Of a stretch of 64,000 nt of DNA, positions 1 through 12,100 are shown piece after piece; positions within the stretch are counted from its first letter, which is position 1, and every line of letters begins with the position of its first letter. Below the pieces are notes generated by a model. It was not told the origin of the DNA and did not search any database. It saw only the letters and a list, made by a program, of their open reading frames with translations. The stretch comes from Clytia hemisphaerica (taxonomy: Eukaryota; Cnidaria; Hydrozoa; Leptothecata; Clytiidae): positions 248,001 through 312,000 of the forward strand of contig CACVBU010000351.1 of assembly GCA_902728285.1 (NCBI GenBank), written 5' to 3'. A program made the position numbers and the translations under genes.

Positions 1-57
1 TCTTTGGATTGTTATAGATTTTTTTTGTTACGTAGCCCTAATTTTGAGAAAAATGTT

Positions 58-426
58 ACGGACAGGACACTTTGTTGCGGACAGGACAAAAAGTTTTTCA
101 CTCATAGCTGGTACATGTAAAGTCAAGAAAAATGATACTGCTGCAAAAAGCATGTGGTTCCCTATAGTTCATTGGCTTGATACAGTTAGAGCATTAAATT
201 TGTCTCAAAAAAAGAGAAATTAAGACTTTTGTGCCATTGTGGACGGGACAAATTGTTGGACCTTATTAGTTTTTACCAGTTAAAAAATTCAAAATAGATT
301 ATGCAATAAATGTCTTTAACGCATGAAACCATTTAATATGTCACAACAAAATAAAAATGGGGGTCCTCTAGTTCCCAGATCTTGATTTGTAAGCACAAAT
401 GGAGCTTTTGTTGCGGATGGGACATT
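58..426. repeat. dispersed TTGCGGACAGGACA-like motif
   Basis: Four imperfect copies of a short motif occur on the plus strand near 58-69, 75-88, 239-250 and 410-426 (the last reads TTGCGGATGGGACATTG). Spacing is irregular, so this is probably an internal part of an older dispersed repeat. No coding potential is seen in the first 700 bases. Confidence 0.35.
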
Positions 427-720
427 GTACTATTTTTCTGCAATTCACCCAGGCGAGTAAAAATCCCCCTCCGATTTTGATCAGTTTCCTACCCTTACAT
501 CAATCTCCACACCCAGGATGTGCAGACATTTATTGGGGGAGCTCAAGGTACCTCAGGTATGTTCAGGTATAACCCATGCTAATTAAGAAGCAAAGTTAAA
601 TAAATTGCAACGAATATTAATCCCCTTAAGGTATATCATTCAATCCAAACTAGGCATAAAATTCTATCGAGATGTGTGGACAGTAATCCTCTTTTACCAT
701 CCATCAGTTCCAATCTATAC

Positions 721-930
721 ACAATCACATAGTTTCTAGAGGGGTCAAGACCCTCCCCTTAGGTAAGAGGATCCCCCTTAAGTGCTAACCCCCCTTAGGA
801 AATTCATTTAAAATTTCTTACTCCCTTAGAAAATCAGTATAAATAAAATGATTGAAATTTCGCATAATTCAAGGAAGATCGAGACTCCTTATCTAAGAAG
901 ACCCCCCTTAGGTAAGAAAACCCCCCTTAA
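721..930. repeat. CCCCCTTAGG-rich degenerate repeat
   Basis: Short variants of CCCCCCTTAGGTAAG recur about six times between AT-rich spacers, and C-rich runs resume at 1670-1760. The cluster flanks the fold-back element on both sides, suggesting that element landed inside a simple C-rich repeat. No gene is visible here. Confidence 0.4.
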
Positions 931-1660
931 TAGTCGCGCGGCTGAGGTCGAAAAACGTTTCATTTCGTGATACATATTTTAGATTCCAAAAAAAACAACG
1001 GAAACTCGCGAATTAGTATGTGTAGATTACAAAATCAAAAAGTTTCCACGATATTATCGTGCAAGTAACGAGTAATTGGCGATTTTTTGCGTTTCCAGGC
1101 AAAATTGCAAGGCCTGGAAATTCATGATTTTTGGGGGGTCTTCAAATTAAAAAAAGACCTATCACATGATAGAGCTCTTCAAACTGAGCAAAAAAGTGTA
1201 TTACACCAAAGTCCCAACTTCTCTAGATCAAAATTTATTAGCCTATTTGTGGTAAAAAACTGATGGAAAACAGGGAATTTCCCCACAATCTGCATTAATT
1301 TATGCAAAATTAAATACCTTTTTGACCACAAATAGGCCCATAACTTTTGATCTAGAGAAGTTGGGACTTTGGTGTAATACACTTTTTTGCTCAGTTTGAA
1401 GAGCTCTATCATCTGATATAGGTCTTTTATTAATTTGAAGACCCCCCCAAAAATCATGAATTTCCAGGCCTTGCAATTTTGCCTGGAAACGCAAAAAATC
1501 GCCATTTACTCGTTACTTGCACGATAATATCGTGGAAACTTTTTGATTTTGGAATCTACATATACTAATTCGAGAGTTTCCATCGAAAAAAGTGGAATCT
1601 AAGAGGTGTATCACGAAAATCATTTTCTAGCCACTTTTTTCGACCTCAGCCGCGCGACTA
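931..1660. mobile_element. 730-bp fold-back transposon with 330-bp inverted arms
   Basis: The ends are perfect inverted repeats (TAGTCGCGCGGCTGAGGTCG at the left, its complement at the right), with a probable TA duplication at 931-932 and 1659-1660. The two arms, about 931-1258 and 1317-1660, match almost base for base in their inner 200 bases and are separated by only about 60 bases. The reading frames inside are by-products of the palindrome. It is a non-autonomous fold-back or long-TIR MITE; the superfamily is not assigned. Confidence 0.75.
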
Positions 1661-2798
1661 TAACTGGCAACCACCCCTAGGAAAGTCATACTTTTAACAC
1701 CCCCTTGCTTTTGGTTCATCAAAACCCAAGACCCCCCCTAAATGTACGGGGGGGAGAAACTATGAATCAACAGTAAAAAATCACCCTTGATACCTAAAAC
1801 AAAGTTTTCCTGAATGCCCATGCAAACACATGTGTGTCAGTCAGGAAATTCCCTCAATTGCAGCATGTCAACAAACATTGCCTGTCAAAAATAGCATCAG
1901 AGAAAAGCTTGTCTTTATTCAAAGAATCTGATCTTATGGGAAAAATATTTCATCACTGTGCATTAAAAAGATATGATCAATTATGTACAGAAATTGCCTA
2001 TATTCTGCTGTTTCTTTATAAATGCATATTAAAGTATAATTTCTTGTGAAATTGCAGTATATGGAAAGTGTGAAAGTGATGTTTTATACCGCAATTGCCG
2101 TAAAAATTCTAACGCAATTGGGGGAATTCCTAAGACTGTGTGTGGAGTAATTTGATGTAATGAATTAACTTTTATGAGAAGAACGAGCTTATATAGTAAG
2201 TTGACAAATATTCAGTTTAGGACACACAGAATAAATTTTCCCTTTAAAGCTGAGTTTCGCAAGCACAAGTGATTAATATTCCAAATGCGGCGCTCATGAG
2301 ATCATAAACATCAAGACAGGAGGGGATCAAGTCTCCATCAGCCTGATGCATAAACACAAAACAGGAAGGGATCCAATTCTTCCTACTTGCTAAAAAGATC
2401 TCACTTCGCTTTTAGACGCAAATTGTGTGGCATGTGTGTCATCATGTGTGTCAAAGAAAATCTTAAAAGAATCAAGATAAGCTAAGGAACTAATAGATAA
2501 ATGAAATATAAATTTAGCTTGATATACCATTGAACTTTTGAGCCATAGCTGGATTAAACTTCATCGTTAGCCAGTTGGTAACTTCTTCAACACTTTTACC
2601 ATCAAATCCTTCCATGTCCATGTTAAAAGCTGCTTGATCTGTTGATTACTTGATTTTGAATCAAAGTGCCAAAAATAGTGTCAATCGCAGTGGACTAACA
2701 TACCCCGTTTCTAAATTCTAGAAATAACGAGATGTTTACTTTTGTGAGTATGTCCACACCTCAAAAAGGGTAACCAGCGGAAAATCGTAAACAAAATA
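1661..2798. other. no gene recognised
   Basis: AT-rich DNA with short reading frames but no start, splice or protein-family signal that I trust. Around 2290-2400 a short segment containing GACAGGAGGGGATC is loosely repeated. Nothing else is supported. Confidence 0.4.
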
Positions 2799-2887
2799 TG
2801 GTAGACCCCGGGGGGGGGGCACTTAGGCAAAAATAGGTACGGGGACGTGCCGCTGGTCAGGGTACCTTTTTCAGTGTTGCAGAATTA

Positions 2888-2960
2888 CTGACAGGGTATC
2901 TAAAATTGCAAAATCCTGATCTGACAGGGGCGCAATTTCATGATGTGTGTCTGACAGGGT
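2888..2960 (+). repeat. left subterminal CTGACAGGG repeats
   Basis: Three copies of CTGACAGGG lie near 2889, 2921 and 2950, just inside the left end of the 2.4-kb transposon. They are in the same orientation as the copies near the right end. Confidence 0.6.
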
Positions 2961-5049
2961 CTGTTTTTGCCGTTTTTGCATGTAGAGTTCTTTCGCAAAT
3001 CGTTTTGACGCGGCGGTGAGCAGACCCCTGCGAGGGGCAAACAGATTTTTGCAAATACTTATCGCACGGCCAACACAGGCGCTTTGCTGCTGTTGTCTCG
3101 CACCACACGCCCGCCATTGCGCCCTATTAAAGGGATCGAGGCTAATTTCAACGATATCTCTATTGAACTATTTAGAATAAATGTTCAGCTGAATAGTGGT
3201 ACTAACAACATTGTTTCCGGAAATTTTTTTTGAAACTTGTATTCTTTTTGAGTTCGAAATCGAAACCTTCTGAGTCTTGCACATCTCCCACACAACATAG
3301 TTAATCAAACAAAGCAAGCATTTGCTCTCGTCCTCTTTGTAAAAGCGTCGTTTTAAAGCTTATACTTGCAAAATAGTCCTTTCAAACCTAGACTTCATCA
3401 GTTCTGATTTTGAGACCCTTACCGTAGGATCACGTAAGATTCCGATTCCTTCTATAACATTCCACTTGCCACTTGAAAACAGATGATAGTTAGTTCCGAC
3501 TAGTTGAAAACAATGAAACAAATTGGCCGATTATAAATAATAATCAAAACATTACAGCACCTGACCCCGAGAATGTAGGTGAAATTTGAATCCCAAAATC
3601 CTTTCCCAGGGGTTAGTTTCATTACTTTTGATAGATAGGCTAATTTTTTTGGTCTTTGAAGTTGACTCCCATTTTCGTTATAACCCCCAGAATGTAGGTT
3701 TGGAATGGCTTCATAGTGCGGAAAGGGGTCTGACCCCCCCCTTCTTGACATCCCCCCAACCTTTAAAAATGCCTATCCCCCAAGGGTTTTGGGCTAAATT
3801 TTTTATGGTAAAAAGGGAGGGGAAACAGTAAAGAAAAATTAAGTCTGACAAATAGAATACCACTTTTTAGTGAAAATAAAGAACTTCCTTTCATGCTGAC
3901 CAAATTTCATAACAGTGCTGGAAAATAATCTACTGTCTTTTAGCGCTGTGAACCCTACGTTAAGTTAGGGCTTATTCCCTGTGCCAAGGGAAGGTTCACC
4001 TCCTCCTCCTCCTCCATAGTAAAATGTTGATATTTTTTCGATTGAATTAATTATAACAGGAAATTTTAAAAATATTTTTTTTATGCCAAAACAATATTCT
4101 AAAGAGCTTTTGGTATTCTGAAAATTGGATTTTTTCGCTTTTTAACCCCCAGAATGTAGGTGAAAAGATTCGGTTGCTGAGAGCGAAATTTCAGTATTCA
4201 TCGGAAAGTTTTGTTCTCTAAGTGAAATTCATACTTTAGAAATATACTCTGACAAAGAATTAATAAAGATATTAATTTTAACGTGCTACAAATGATGAAA
4301 AGTAAAAGAAAGAACGAATAGAAGAGACAAGAAAGTTGTTTTTATTTTGTAGGTTGAAGATTCTCTGTTAAAATATGTGAATAATGTAACAACACCTCTG
4401 CCTCACAGCCCCGGTGGATCTTTTCCCACATCGGGTCAAAAAATTTCTACTAAATTCCCAATAGAAATTTTATTGTTCAAAACTTAGGCAAATTTTCTGA
4501 TTGGGCTGGGGTCCCAGCTGGTCTGTGACACGTCGTAAAAGCTTAAAATACCAACATTAATCATCTCTCAGGTAATACTTTCATGTTATGAAAGTACAAC
4601 AAAAACGTTTTATATAATTTGACAGACTTTTTATGTCGGGTTATGAAGGCTCCCAAATTGTAGGTCAACTAACCCCAAAAGGTAGGTCAAACATTTTCGT
4701 TAAAATATCTAACTTAGAACAATAAATATTCAAATGGACTATTTTCCACATTTCCTTAGTTCATTAGGAATAAGAAAATACCCTATTAATTCCAATAGAT
4801 TTCGGTTTAGAGAGGATTTATTTTTAAAATGTCTCAATTCGAATAGTATCCAATCAACTTCGATTCAGATTTCGCCTGAAAAGATCAATTCAAGCATAAC
4901 TCTCGTCGTCGATTCTTTTGGTCGGTTTTCCAGGTATTGAGGTTTAATGTTTATGCAATGCTGTAGTTTTTTAGCCTGGAAATGTTGATATCACGTTATG
5001 CTTTACGAAAAACGCGAATATATGTGTATAAAGAGTAGGTTTTTAACAT

Positions 5050-5190
5050 AGAATCTGACAGGGTAGGTTTTTCAGGGTAGAATCTGACAGGGTAAGGTTT
5101 TTCACAGTAGAATCTGACAGGGTAGGTTTTTCATCAAATTTTTCTTCTGACAGGGTCTATTTTTCATCAAATTTCATTTCTGACAGGATC
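5050..5190 (+). repeat. right subterminal CTGACAGGGT repeats
   Basis: Five copies of CTGACAGGGT or CTGACAGGAT lie near 5053, 5085, 5112, 5147 and 5180, most followed by a T-rich tail such as AGGTTTTTCA. Arrays of this kind are typical of transposase-binding regions, but here they do not invert with the termini. Confidence 0.6.
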
Positions 5191-5259
5191 GACTTTTGAA
5201 ACTCCAGCGGCACGTCCCCGTCGGTCGTCAAGGTCAGTGCCCCCCCCCCGGTGGTAGAC

Positions 5260-5813
5260 AAAGTGGTTACAAGTTCTCAGGTTCTATTGAATTGAATTGT
5301 GAACATATAACAAAACATATGCTTTTATAATATTACGCCAATGTCAAGAACAAGAACTGAACAAAATGGCATTAGAGATTTTTGGTCGCTGCAGAAAAGT
5401 TACTATAGTTAAAAAGTTGCGGTTTTTAAGCACCTACTTTTCAATCATTACATGGATTACATTAGCATTAGCAGGTAAAATTAAAAATTGTTTTGCTTGG
5501 AAATTGGAGATCATAACTAAGAATAATGTTAACCTAGTGTTAAACAGATTAGCCGCACAGAGGCTCACTGAAACTAAGGAGTAAAGGGTTTGAAAAGTGA
5601 TGCGATGCTTTGGAGATGTACACGTGACTAGATGGGCTAAGGCTAAGGGGTTCAGTGAATAGATATGTAGATAAAAATTGTATATATATACCAGTAAATA
5701 TTGTGTTTTTGATTATTAGAAAAAGTAAATAAAATGTGCGAATTTATGCAAAAATGAATAAATAAAAATAAAGTCAGAGTCAGAGTTTTCACTTTCGATT
5801 TGAAAAAATGTTA
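5260..5813. other. no gene recognised
   Basis: A 72-codon frame at 5366-5584 resembles no family known to me and has no coding support. The rest is AT-rich with AATAAA-like words at 5757-5770. Confidence 0.35.
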
Positions 5814-6540
5814 TACCGGGTGCACCAAAAAAAAGTATACAGGTTTGTCGAGATATTGTGAGCTTCAGGATTTAATTTTTTTGTTCATTCTTTTTTTTAT
5901 CATATAGAGGATGCTCTAACTTTAATTTTGAGCTATTATACGTTAAATTTAATAACTTTTTTTCCATGTCGAAATTTCAAAAAATCATTAAAAACAGCAA
6001 TCACGCTATAAATAAGACAAAATGACAAAAAATTAATTTCATTGTTTCTTTTATTCTTTTTTCTCTTATCTTATATTTTGCCAACAGTTTGCCTATCTTA
6101 TTTGTACGCCATGAACATTTCCAACACCATCAAACTCAATGCAGACCCAAATTCTTTGAAGAACTAGTCGAGGAATGGTGATCTATTTTTTCAAAAATTT
6201 TCTCACGGGTAGTATAACATAAAAACCTTGGAGATTTCCAAAAAAAATTTTCAGCTTGTCCAAAAATATTATCTTACATGGGAATAGCTTGTTTTACCAT
6301 ATTCGTAAATTCCGTGACGAGTTTTGATGAACACAGTTGCATTTTTGGGGATTTTTATGTGTAAACAAGGTAAGTGTCAAGAGAAAAGTTTGCTCGCTGT
6401 TTTTGATGGTTTTTTGAAATTTCGACATTAAAAAAGACAGTTTTTTTGAAATAATTTTCGAACTACGTTTTCAAATTTAACGTATAATAGCTCAAAATTC
6501 AAGTTAGAGCATCCTCTATACTTTTTTGGTGCACCCGGTA
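5814..6540. mobile_element. mariner-type MITE, 723 bp
   Basis: TA dinucleotides at 5814-5815 and 6539-6540 flank inverted ends: CCGGGTGCACCAAAAAAAAG on the left and its complement GGTGCACCCGG on the right. The arms stay similar for about 180 bases (a TATAGAGGATGCTCTAAC block and its mirror). The TA duplication and the GGGTG(C/T)(A/C)CC-type terminus are characteristic of Tc1/mariner-derived elements. No transposase is present. Confidence 0.8.
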
Positions 6541-7944
6541 GTTGAGGTTGACAGTGAATGGTATGGTATATACAAATGATTTTCTACACGCCTGAATACA
6601 ACTATGTATACTTGTTTACTGTTGGAAATGAATACAATTTTCATTTCATATCTTGCTCTGCTAGGCAAAAATGTTTCTGGTTTGGCAACAGATTTATGAA
6701 TATAAATTATATGCATCATATTCAAATTTCAAGGATTTGGAGCTGCTACCGTTTTTAATCAAAAGATTGAGTTTCAGAATGTGCCTTAGGCAATTACTTT
6801 TTTATTTTCTGGTTTACGGACATATGAGGAAAAGTTTTGGATAGGAGGATGGGAAAAAAATAAAAATAAAATGTTATAAATTTTTTTTCTTTTCTTTTTT
6901 AAAATCAGAAATCAGAGGAAATAATGAAATAAAATTTTATGAAATTTGTAAAGTATCTAAATAAGTCTCTCGTCAACAACTCTTCTTTTTAGCACATATG
7001 CAGGAAAAATGTACTCTTGGAGTTTTTGTGGATAGGGAAATTCCACGGGGAAGTTCAAAGTATCTTTACATTGGCAGAATAGAGCACAGCTGTGTTAGAT
7101 CATTTAACCACCTTTCTCTTCTCTTCTTTTCTTTTGTTTTCCTGTTTCAGTAAAGGTTTTTTTATTTCTTTCTTCTTTTTTGAAGGTCAGAGGAGAAAAA
7201 CTAAATAAAAGTTTTTGAAATTTCCATTTAATTTTTTTTTATTTTGGCAAAAATAACATCGGCGGATCCGCAAACCAATAAATAAAAAAGCAGACAGGAG
7301 ATCTGGAGCCTTGTAAACAGCCCAACTGGTCCAGGACAGTCCTGGTGTGGTCTATGGGGCAAAGCTCCAAGAAAATTATGCCTTTTTGCAGAATTAAGCG
7401 CTATAATATCAAATATTTGAAGTCATTTTTCACTCAGTTACCTTTTTCCATAGCCAGCCATAGCTAATTTTATTTTTCATAAAGATTGAGTTCCAAAACT
7501 AAATTAAAGATTCAGTTTCTGATACCGTTATCCGGTAGCAGAAAACCCCTGGAAATTTGCCTGCCATGATGGTACCTCCATTTTATACTTGAATGATATA
7601 CTCTATCTGAACTCTATATACTAAATAATCCCTCCCTTATACTATAATACGTAAATCAAATGAATTTGTGCGCAATCAATATGGGAATGATGTGTTCTAC
7701 AATTAATGTTAAGGACTGTCTTACACTTGATGTATGGTGTTTTTTTTGTATAGCTTTTTTTCCTGATATTTTTTCAAAATATTTTCTGAAAGCCAATAAA
7801 ATTATCTATCAAATGCAATCAATTAGGATTATTATGCACAAAGTTAGTAGAAATAACGTTTGTTAACTTCAAAGAGTTCCACTTGCCCAACCACTTACCT
7901 TTTCAATATTATTTTTTAGCCTGCTGATGACTAAGCAAAAGTTG
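6541..7944. other. no gene recognised
   Basis: Long T-rich and A-rich tracts (for example 6850-6910 and 7130-7240) with only short chance reading frames. I see no RNA gene, promoter or mobile element boundary that can be supported. Confidence 0.4.
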
Positions 7945-8108
7945 TTCTAAAAAAGTTTGCCTCGTTTTTTTGAATTAGGTCCTAGATATATAAAAAATAA
8001 ATAGCTGAAACATATATTTTTAAAAAAATTGACAGACTTTTGTCTTTATTCCTCAATAAAAAGATAAATAGTACCTAGATTGAAAAAATGAGGCAACCTT
8101 TTTTAGAA
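7945..8108. mobile_element. small palindromic MITE
   Basis: An inverted pair about 40 bases long (TTCTAAAAAAGTTTGCCTC on the left, GAGGCAACCTTTTTTAGAA on the right) encloses about 80 AT-rich bases. No target duplication is clear. Confidence 0.45.
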
Positions 8109-8563
8109 AAATATTTTATCTGTCATTAAAAAAAAAACCGTATTGAATTTGCTGTAACTTGTGGGAGGGAGGAACTTTGTGAAGATAGGAAGGTACGCTC
8201 GAAAAAGTTATTGCAGAAAACAACCTTCAAGATTTTTCTTAAAACAGAGTTTTGTTTACAGAAGAGATTAAACATAAAAAGAATCAGACGAAAGTTCGAC
8301 TTTAATAAAAGAAATTTTGATACTGTAAGGTTCAGTAAACACAAAGAGTGAGGCTTTTATATAAATGGAAATATCTCGAAAACCATAAACGAATTTGTAT
8401 TTCTGACTTCAGAATATGATGCAGAACCAAAATTTACATCTTCTGAACGGAAAAAAAACTTTTTTTGGTAACAAACTGTTAAGATAGTCCTTAATTCATA
8501 ATATTCCACTCATATCTTCTACTAATTGTTATTTTATCTAAAGAAAAATAATAAGAATAATAA

Positions 8564-9109
8564 GATGTCGTGGAAAGTGTATTAAATGCATCACCCAAAC
8601 CACATCGTCATTGTCCATGTATATCTTGTAGAGGGAAGGCTGTTGGAAGAAGTACAGAGTATAGACATTGGGAAAGATTTCAGCAAATGAACTGTGAAAC
8701 TGATGAAAATGTTGATACTTCATCTCATAATAACCCTTGTCATCAATCACCTGGCTCCAGCAGTGATCTCGGTTGGTGTTCTTCTACTGATGTCTCAAGT
8801 GATGATAACTCTGACTGGTGCTCACCAGATGACATCTTCAGCAACAGCGAGGATACCTCTGGTTGGCGATCATCAACTGGCTCAACTCTAGCTGATGAGG
8901 CTAATAACTGTAATTCCGATGATAATTATGGATGGAGGTCCCCAATCTCCTCTCCATCCAACAGTGTAGCTTCCAACCTCATTGAGAATGAAAATGAAAA
9001 CAATGGTGTTCCTTATAACAGTTTTGATGGAGAGAATGCTATTTTAGCACATGACACTGGAGACTTTGATGAAGTTCTCTTCAAATTTCATATTAATTTT
9101 AGACAATGA
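8564..9109 (+). CDS. Tnp2-like gene, exon 1 (limits uncertain)
   Basis: The frame opens after a stop at 8561 and closes at 9109. It encodes a short Cys-rich start (HCPCISCRGK then RSTEYRHW), as found at the N-terminus of Tnp2-like proteins, followed by a long acidic, serine- and asparagine-rich linker containing repeated DDNS(D/G)W(C/R)S-like units. The first in-frame ATG (8690) lies after the conserved start, so an upstream exon or a non-ATG start is likely. The donor joining it to 9283 was not identified. Confidence 0.5.
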   Translation, partial: DVVESVLNASPKPHRHCPCISCRGKAVGRSTEYRHWERFQQMNCETDENVDTSSHNNPCHQSPGSSSDLGWCSSTDVSSDDNSDWCSPDDIFSNSEDTSGWRSSTGSTLADEANNCNSDDNYGWRSPISSPSNSVASNLIENENENNGVPYNSFDGENAILAHDTGDFDEVLFKFHINFRQ

Positions 9110-12100
9110 AACCGTCGGAATTCCTTTTGTGAAAGAAAAAATTTTGATTTTAGATTTTTCAATTTGTTGTGCTGTTTTATTTCGGTTCTTTTTTTATGTA
9201 ATGCTGCGTTCATCAAGAAAGGTCCTTTCTTTACTTGAGTACATACAATATTCTAAGGAAATTCTTCGATTTTACTTTTCAGGGATGAACTTGTTAGAAC
9301 TCATGTCACCAGAACAATGGATATTGCTTCCAAAATGAATGCCTCACAAAATCAAACTCAAGAGTTATTATGCTATGTAGGAGAATTATTAGCACTATCT
9401 AATGCAGAACTAAGTAACCTCTGGCCAAAAACTCTTGCAAGAGCACAAACAATTCTAAAATCAGGATATTTGTACACCAGTCCACAAGGACAATCGATCT
9501 GTTTTGATACCAAGACACATCAGCTGCACTGGTATGAATTGGAAATAGGTGAACCTTGCCCGGAATGCCTGACAGTTCCTGATCTTCATAGGTATTATCT
9601 TCCGTTAAAAGACAAAATAAAACGCTGGTTCTCTTCAGAGTCGATGTGCTATTCGATGTTAGGACATTGGAGAAATAAAGATACATGGCTGCTTAAGTCA
9701 AGACCTACATTTCCCTTAAATGAGATTTGGGATGGGTCTAGATTCAAAGAGGTGCAGTGGTTTTGGGACCCTGCTGCCTCATGGGTACTACCACACAGGT
9801 GCAGCTTTTGTGAAAATATTATTAATATGCAAATCTTGGAACATGGTAGGAATGCACAAGTCACTGTCACATGTGACCAGTGCCATCGTGCAGAATTAGT
9901 TCGACCAAAATATGCAAATGGAGAACCGAGGAATGTTGCTTTAATTGGACATTGGGATGGCTGGCAGCCTGGGTTTGGAAGAGGATACTCCAGAGGATCT
10001 GGTAATTTTATCTGATTAATCATTGCAAAATCTGAATGTTGGAAGTTTGAGTCATTCTAACAAAAACTGAATGCGATTTTTTCATTCATCGCTAAAAATC
10101 ATTTCCACGGGACTTGCAAAATTGGAATTCACAAAAATCCGGCAGTTTTGAAAATTTTACATGACAATAATAATGAGCACCCCCCCCAGCGGACCCAAAA
10201 TTTACGCCATCATGCCAACCGCTGGCGAGCCTCAATAATGTCAATAAAAATATCTTTTTAGGATCGATTGAATTAACCATTGCAAATATGGAGAAAAAGG
10301 ATCGTTGCAAAAATGAAAATGTATTTGTATCCTCATTTGTCCCTGAGCATCAACTCCCAAACAAACAGCCACTTGCATGGGATCCTTTCCTTGAACCGCT
10401 GATCAACGAACTGGAAGAATTGTTCATCGACGGTACTTAATTTTGAATGAATTTTAGTCATTATATGAAATATTATTTTCATCTTCATAAATGCAATACA
10501 GTTTTACCCATTCTCATTCTGGTTGCAACACTGCAAAGTCAGATAGATTTTGTGGGAACTTCGTTCACACGTTTGTTTTTCCTGATTTAATAATAGTAAG
10601 TAATTAGAGCCAATATTTGAGAGCTACTATGAAAAACAACATTCTCTTAGTCAACGTAAACAATTTAGAATTAATAATCAAGAATTAATGAAAATATTAA
10701 ATAATTTGCCTTTCAGGAATTGAAGTGGAATATCCAAACGATATATACGAAGGGTTAGAAGGTGGGACATTCACAGTCAGATGTATGCTTCTTTGCTGGA
10801 CCGGAGATTATCCTGGCCAGTGCCAGGTCGGAAAATTTTCATGTAAAGGCACATTCGGTTGTCGTGTTGATAAGTGCAAAGGTATTATTTTATTACTCTA
10901 CAAGAAGTTCTTGATCAAAGCTGGTATGATTTTTTTCTTGTTGCTCGATAGAAATTACTTTGAATTATACTGCGATGTACACACATGCCTGAAGATTTTT
11001 TTTAGATGTCTAATAGTTAGCTTGCTTTTGTTCAGGTGAATCTGTTGAACAGACAAGTACGAAATATTACTTTGGTAATCGTTTGAGATATGATAAAAAA
11101 AACAGATGGGAGAAGAAAGATTTACAAGTGGAATACACAAAAATACTTTCAATCGAGATGAAAAGCTCAATTAATGCTAAACTTGCAGCTGCAACCAATT
11201 CTGGCTACACTGGTCTCTCTCTCCTATATCGGCCATTTAAATTGTACGGATTCGACTACTTGACAGGCATGCCTCGTGATGTAATGCACCGTGTAGCATT
11301 AAATCTCTCCAAAAAGCTTTTCACAAGAATATTCGAAACTTACGTAGCAGACAACACAAAACAAAAACAATTGAACGAAAGCATGCTAAACTTTCCATTT
11401 ACCTATGGTAACATTTTTCACTTTCTCTTCCAGCGAATCGCTCCGACTTAAAATATCTTTCAAATTAGCTGGCAGTAAAATTTGAGCCTGTAGGCTTATA
11501 TGCGTTATGCTTATAAAAAAATGTGTATTTCTTACTGGAAGTTTTTAACCAGAATAATTTAGGTTAGTTTATTGCAAATTTTGCTTAAGGATTCGATTCA
11601 TAACTTGTTTTTTTATATATTGTAGAGTTACAAAATGGTCATTGCCCAAAACACGTTGAAAAGTGTACATCGTGGACTGCTGAGGAGTGGCGGAAATTTG
11701 CTTTCCCGATGGCTGAGGTTTTACTCCCAGATGTTCCCGACCACGAGTACCACCTAATCTGGCTAACGGCGGCGCGTATCGTGGAGATTCTTTTTCATCG
11801 AAGGTCTGGTATTAGCAAACAAGAGGTCGAAGATCTTGATAAAATCTGTTGGCGCCGGCTTATCCTATTAGAAGAGCAAATCGGTCCAAAAGAATGTGTA
11901 ATAACTTGTCATAATAGTATTCACCTGTCAGAAGATCTCCTTCGCTTTTCCAATTGTGATAACCATTGGGCTTGGGAGAACGAAAGATCAATAAAGAGGT
12001 AAATTTAGTAGCGAAATATTTCCGAAATATTTTAATTACAGTGTGAACTGCCCAATGAGGTGTCGATATTGTTACTAACATATTTTATCTTTTGTTCTTA

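Larger units (their letters stand above)
2799..5259. mobile_element. 2.4-kb non-autonomous DNA transposon, 8-bp target duplication
   Basis: The direct repeat TGGTAGAC at 2799-2806 and 5252-5259 flanks an element whose termini are inverted: CCGGGGGGGGGGCACT begins at 2808 and its complement ends at 5251. A second inverted block, GGGGACGTGCCGCTGG, lies just inside each end. The 8-bp duplication fits hAT, P or Merlin groups, but the poly-G end is not diagnostic. Both arms carry CTGACAGGGT repeats in the same orientation. Internally the phrase AGAATGTAGGT recurs three times (about 3568, 3691, 4150). No transposase frame is visible, so the copy is non-autonomous. Confidence 0.75.

Noticed and set aside
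1179-1505. two overlapping minus-strand ORFs
   Set aside because: Both come from the inverted arms of the fold-back element and mirror each other.
3500-3831. two opposed ORFs of about 80 codons inside the 2.4-kb transposon
   Set aside because: They overlap on both strands, show no family motif and span repeated AGAATGTAGGT words. They are not a transposase.
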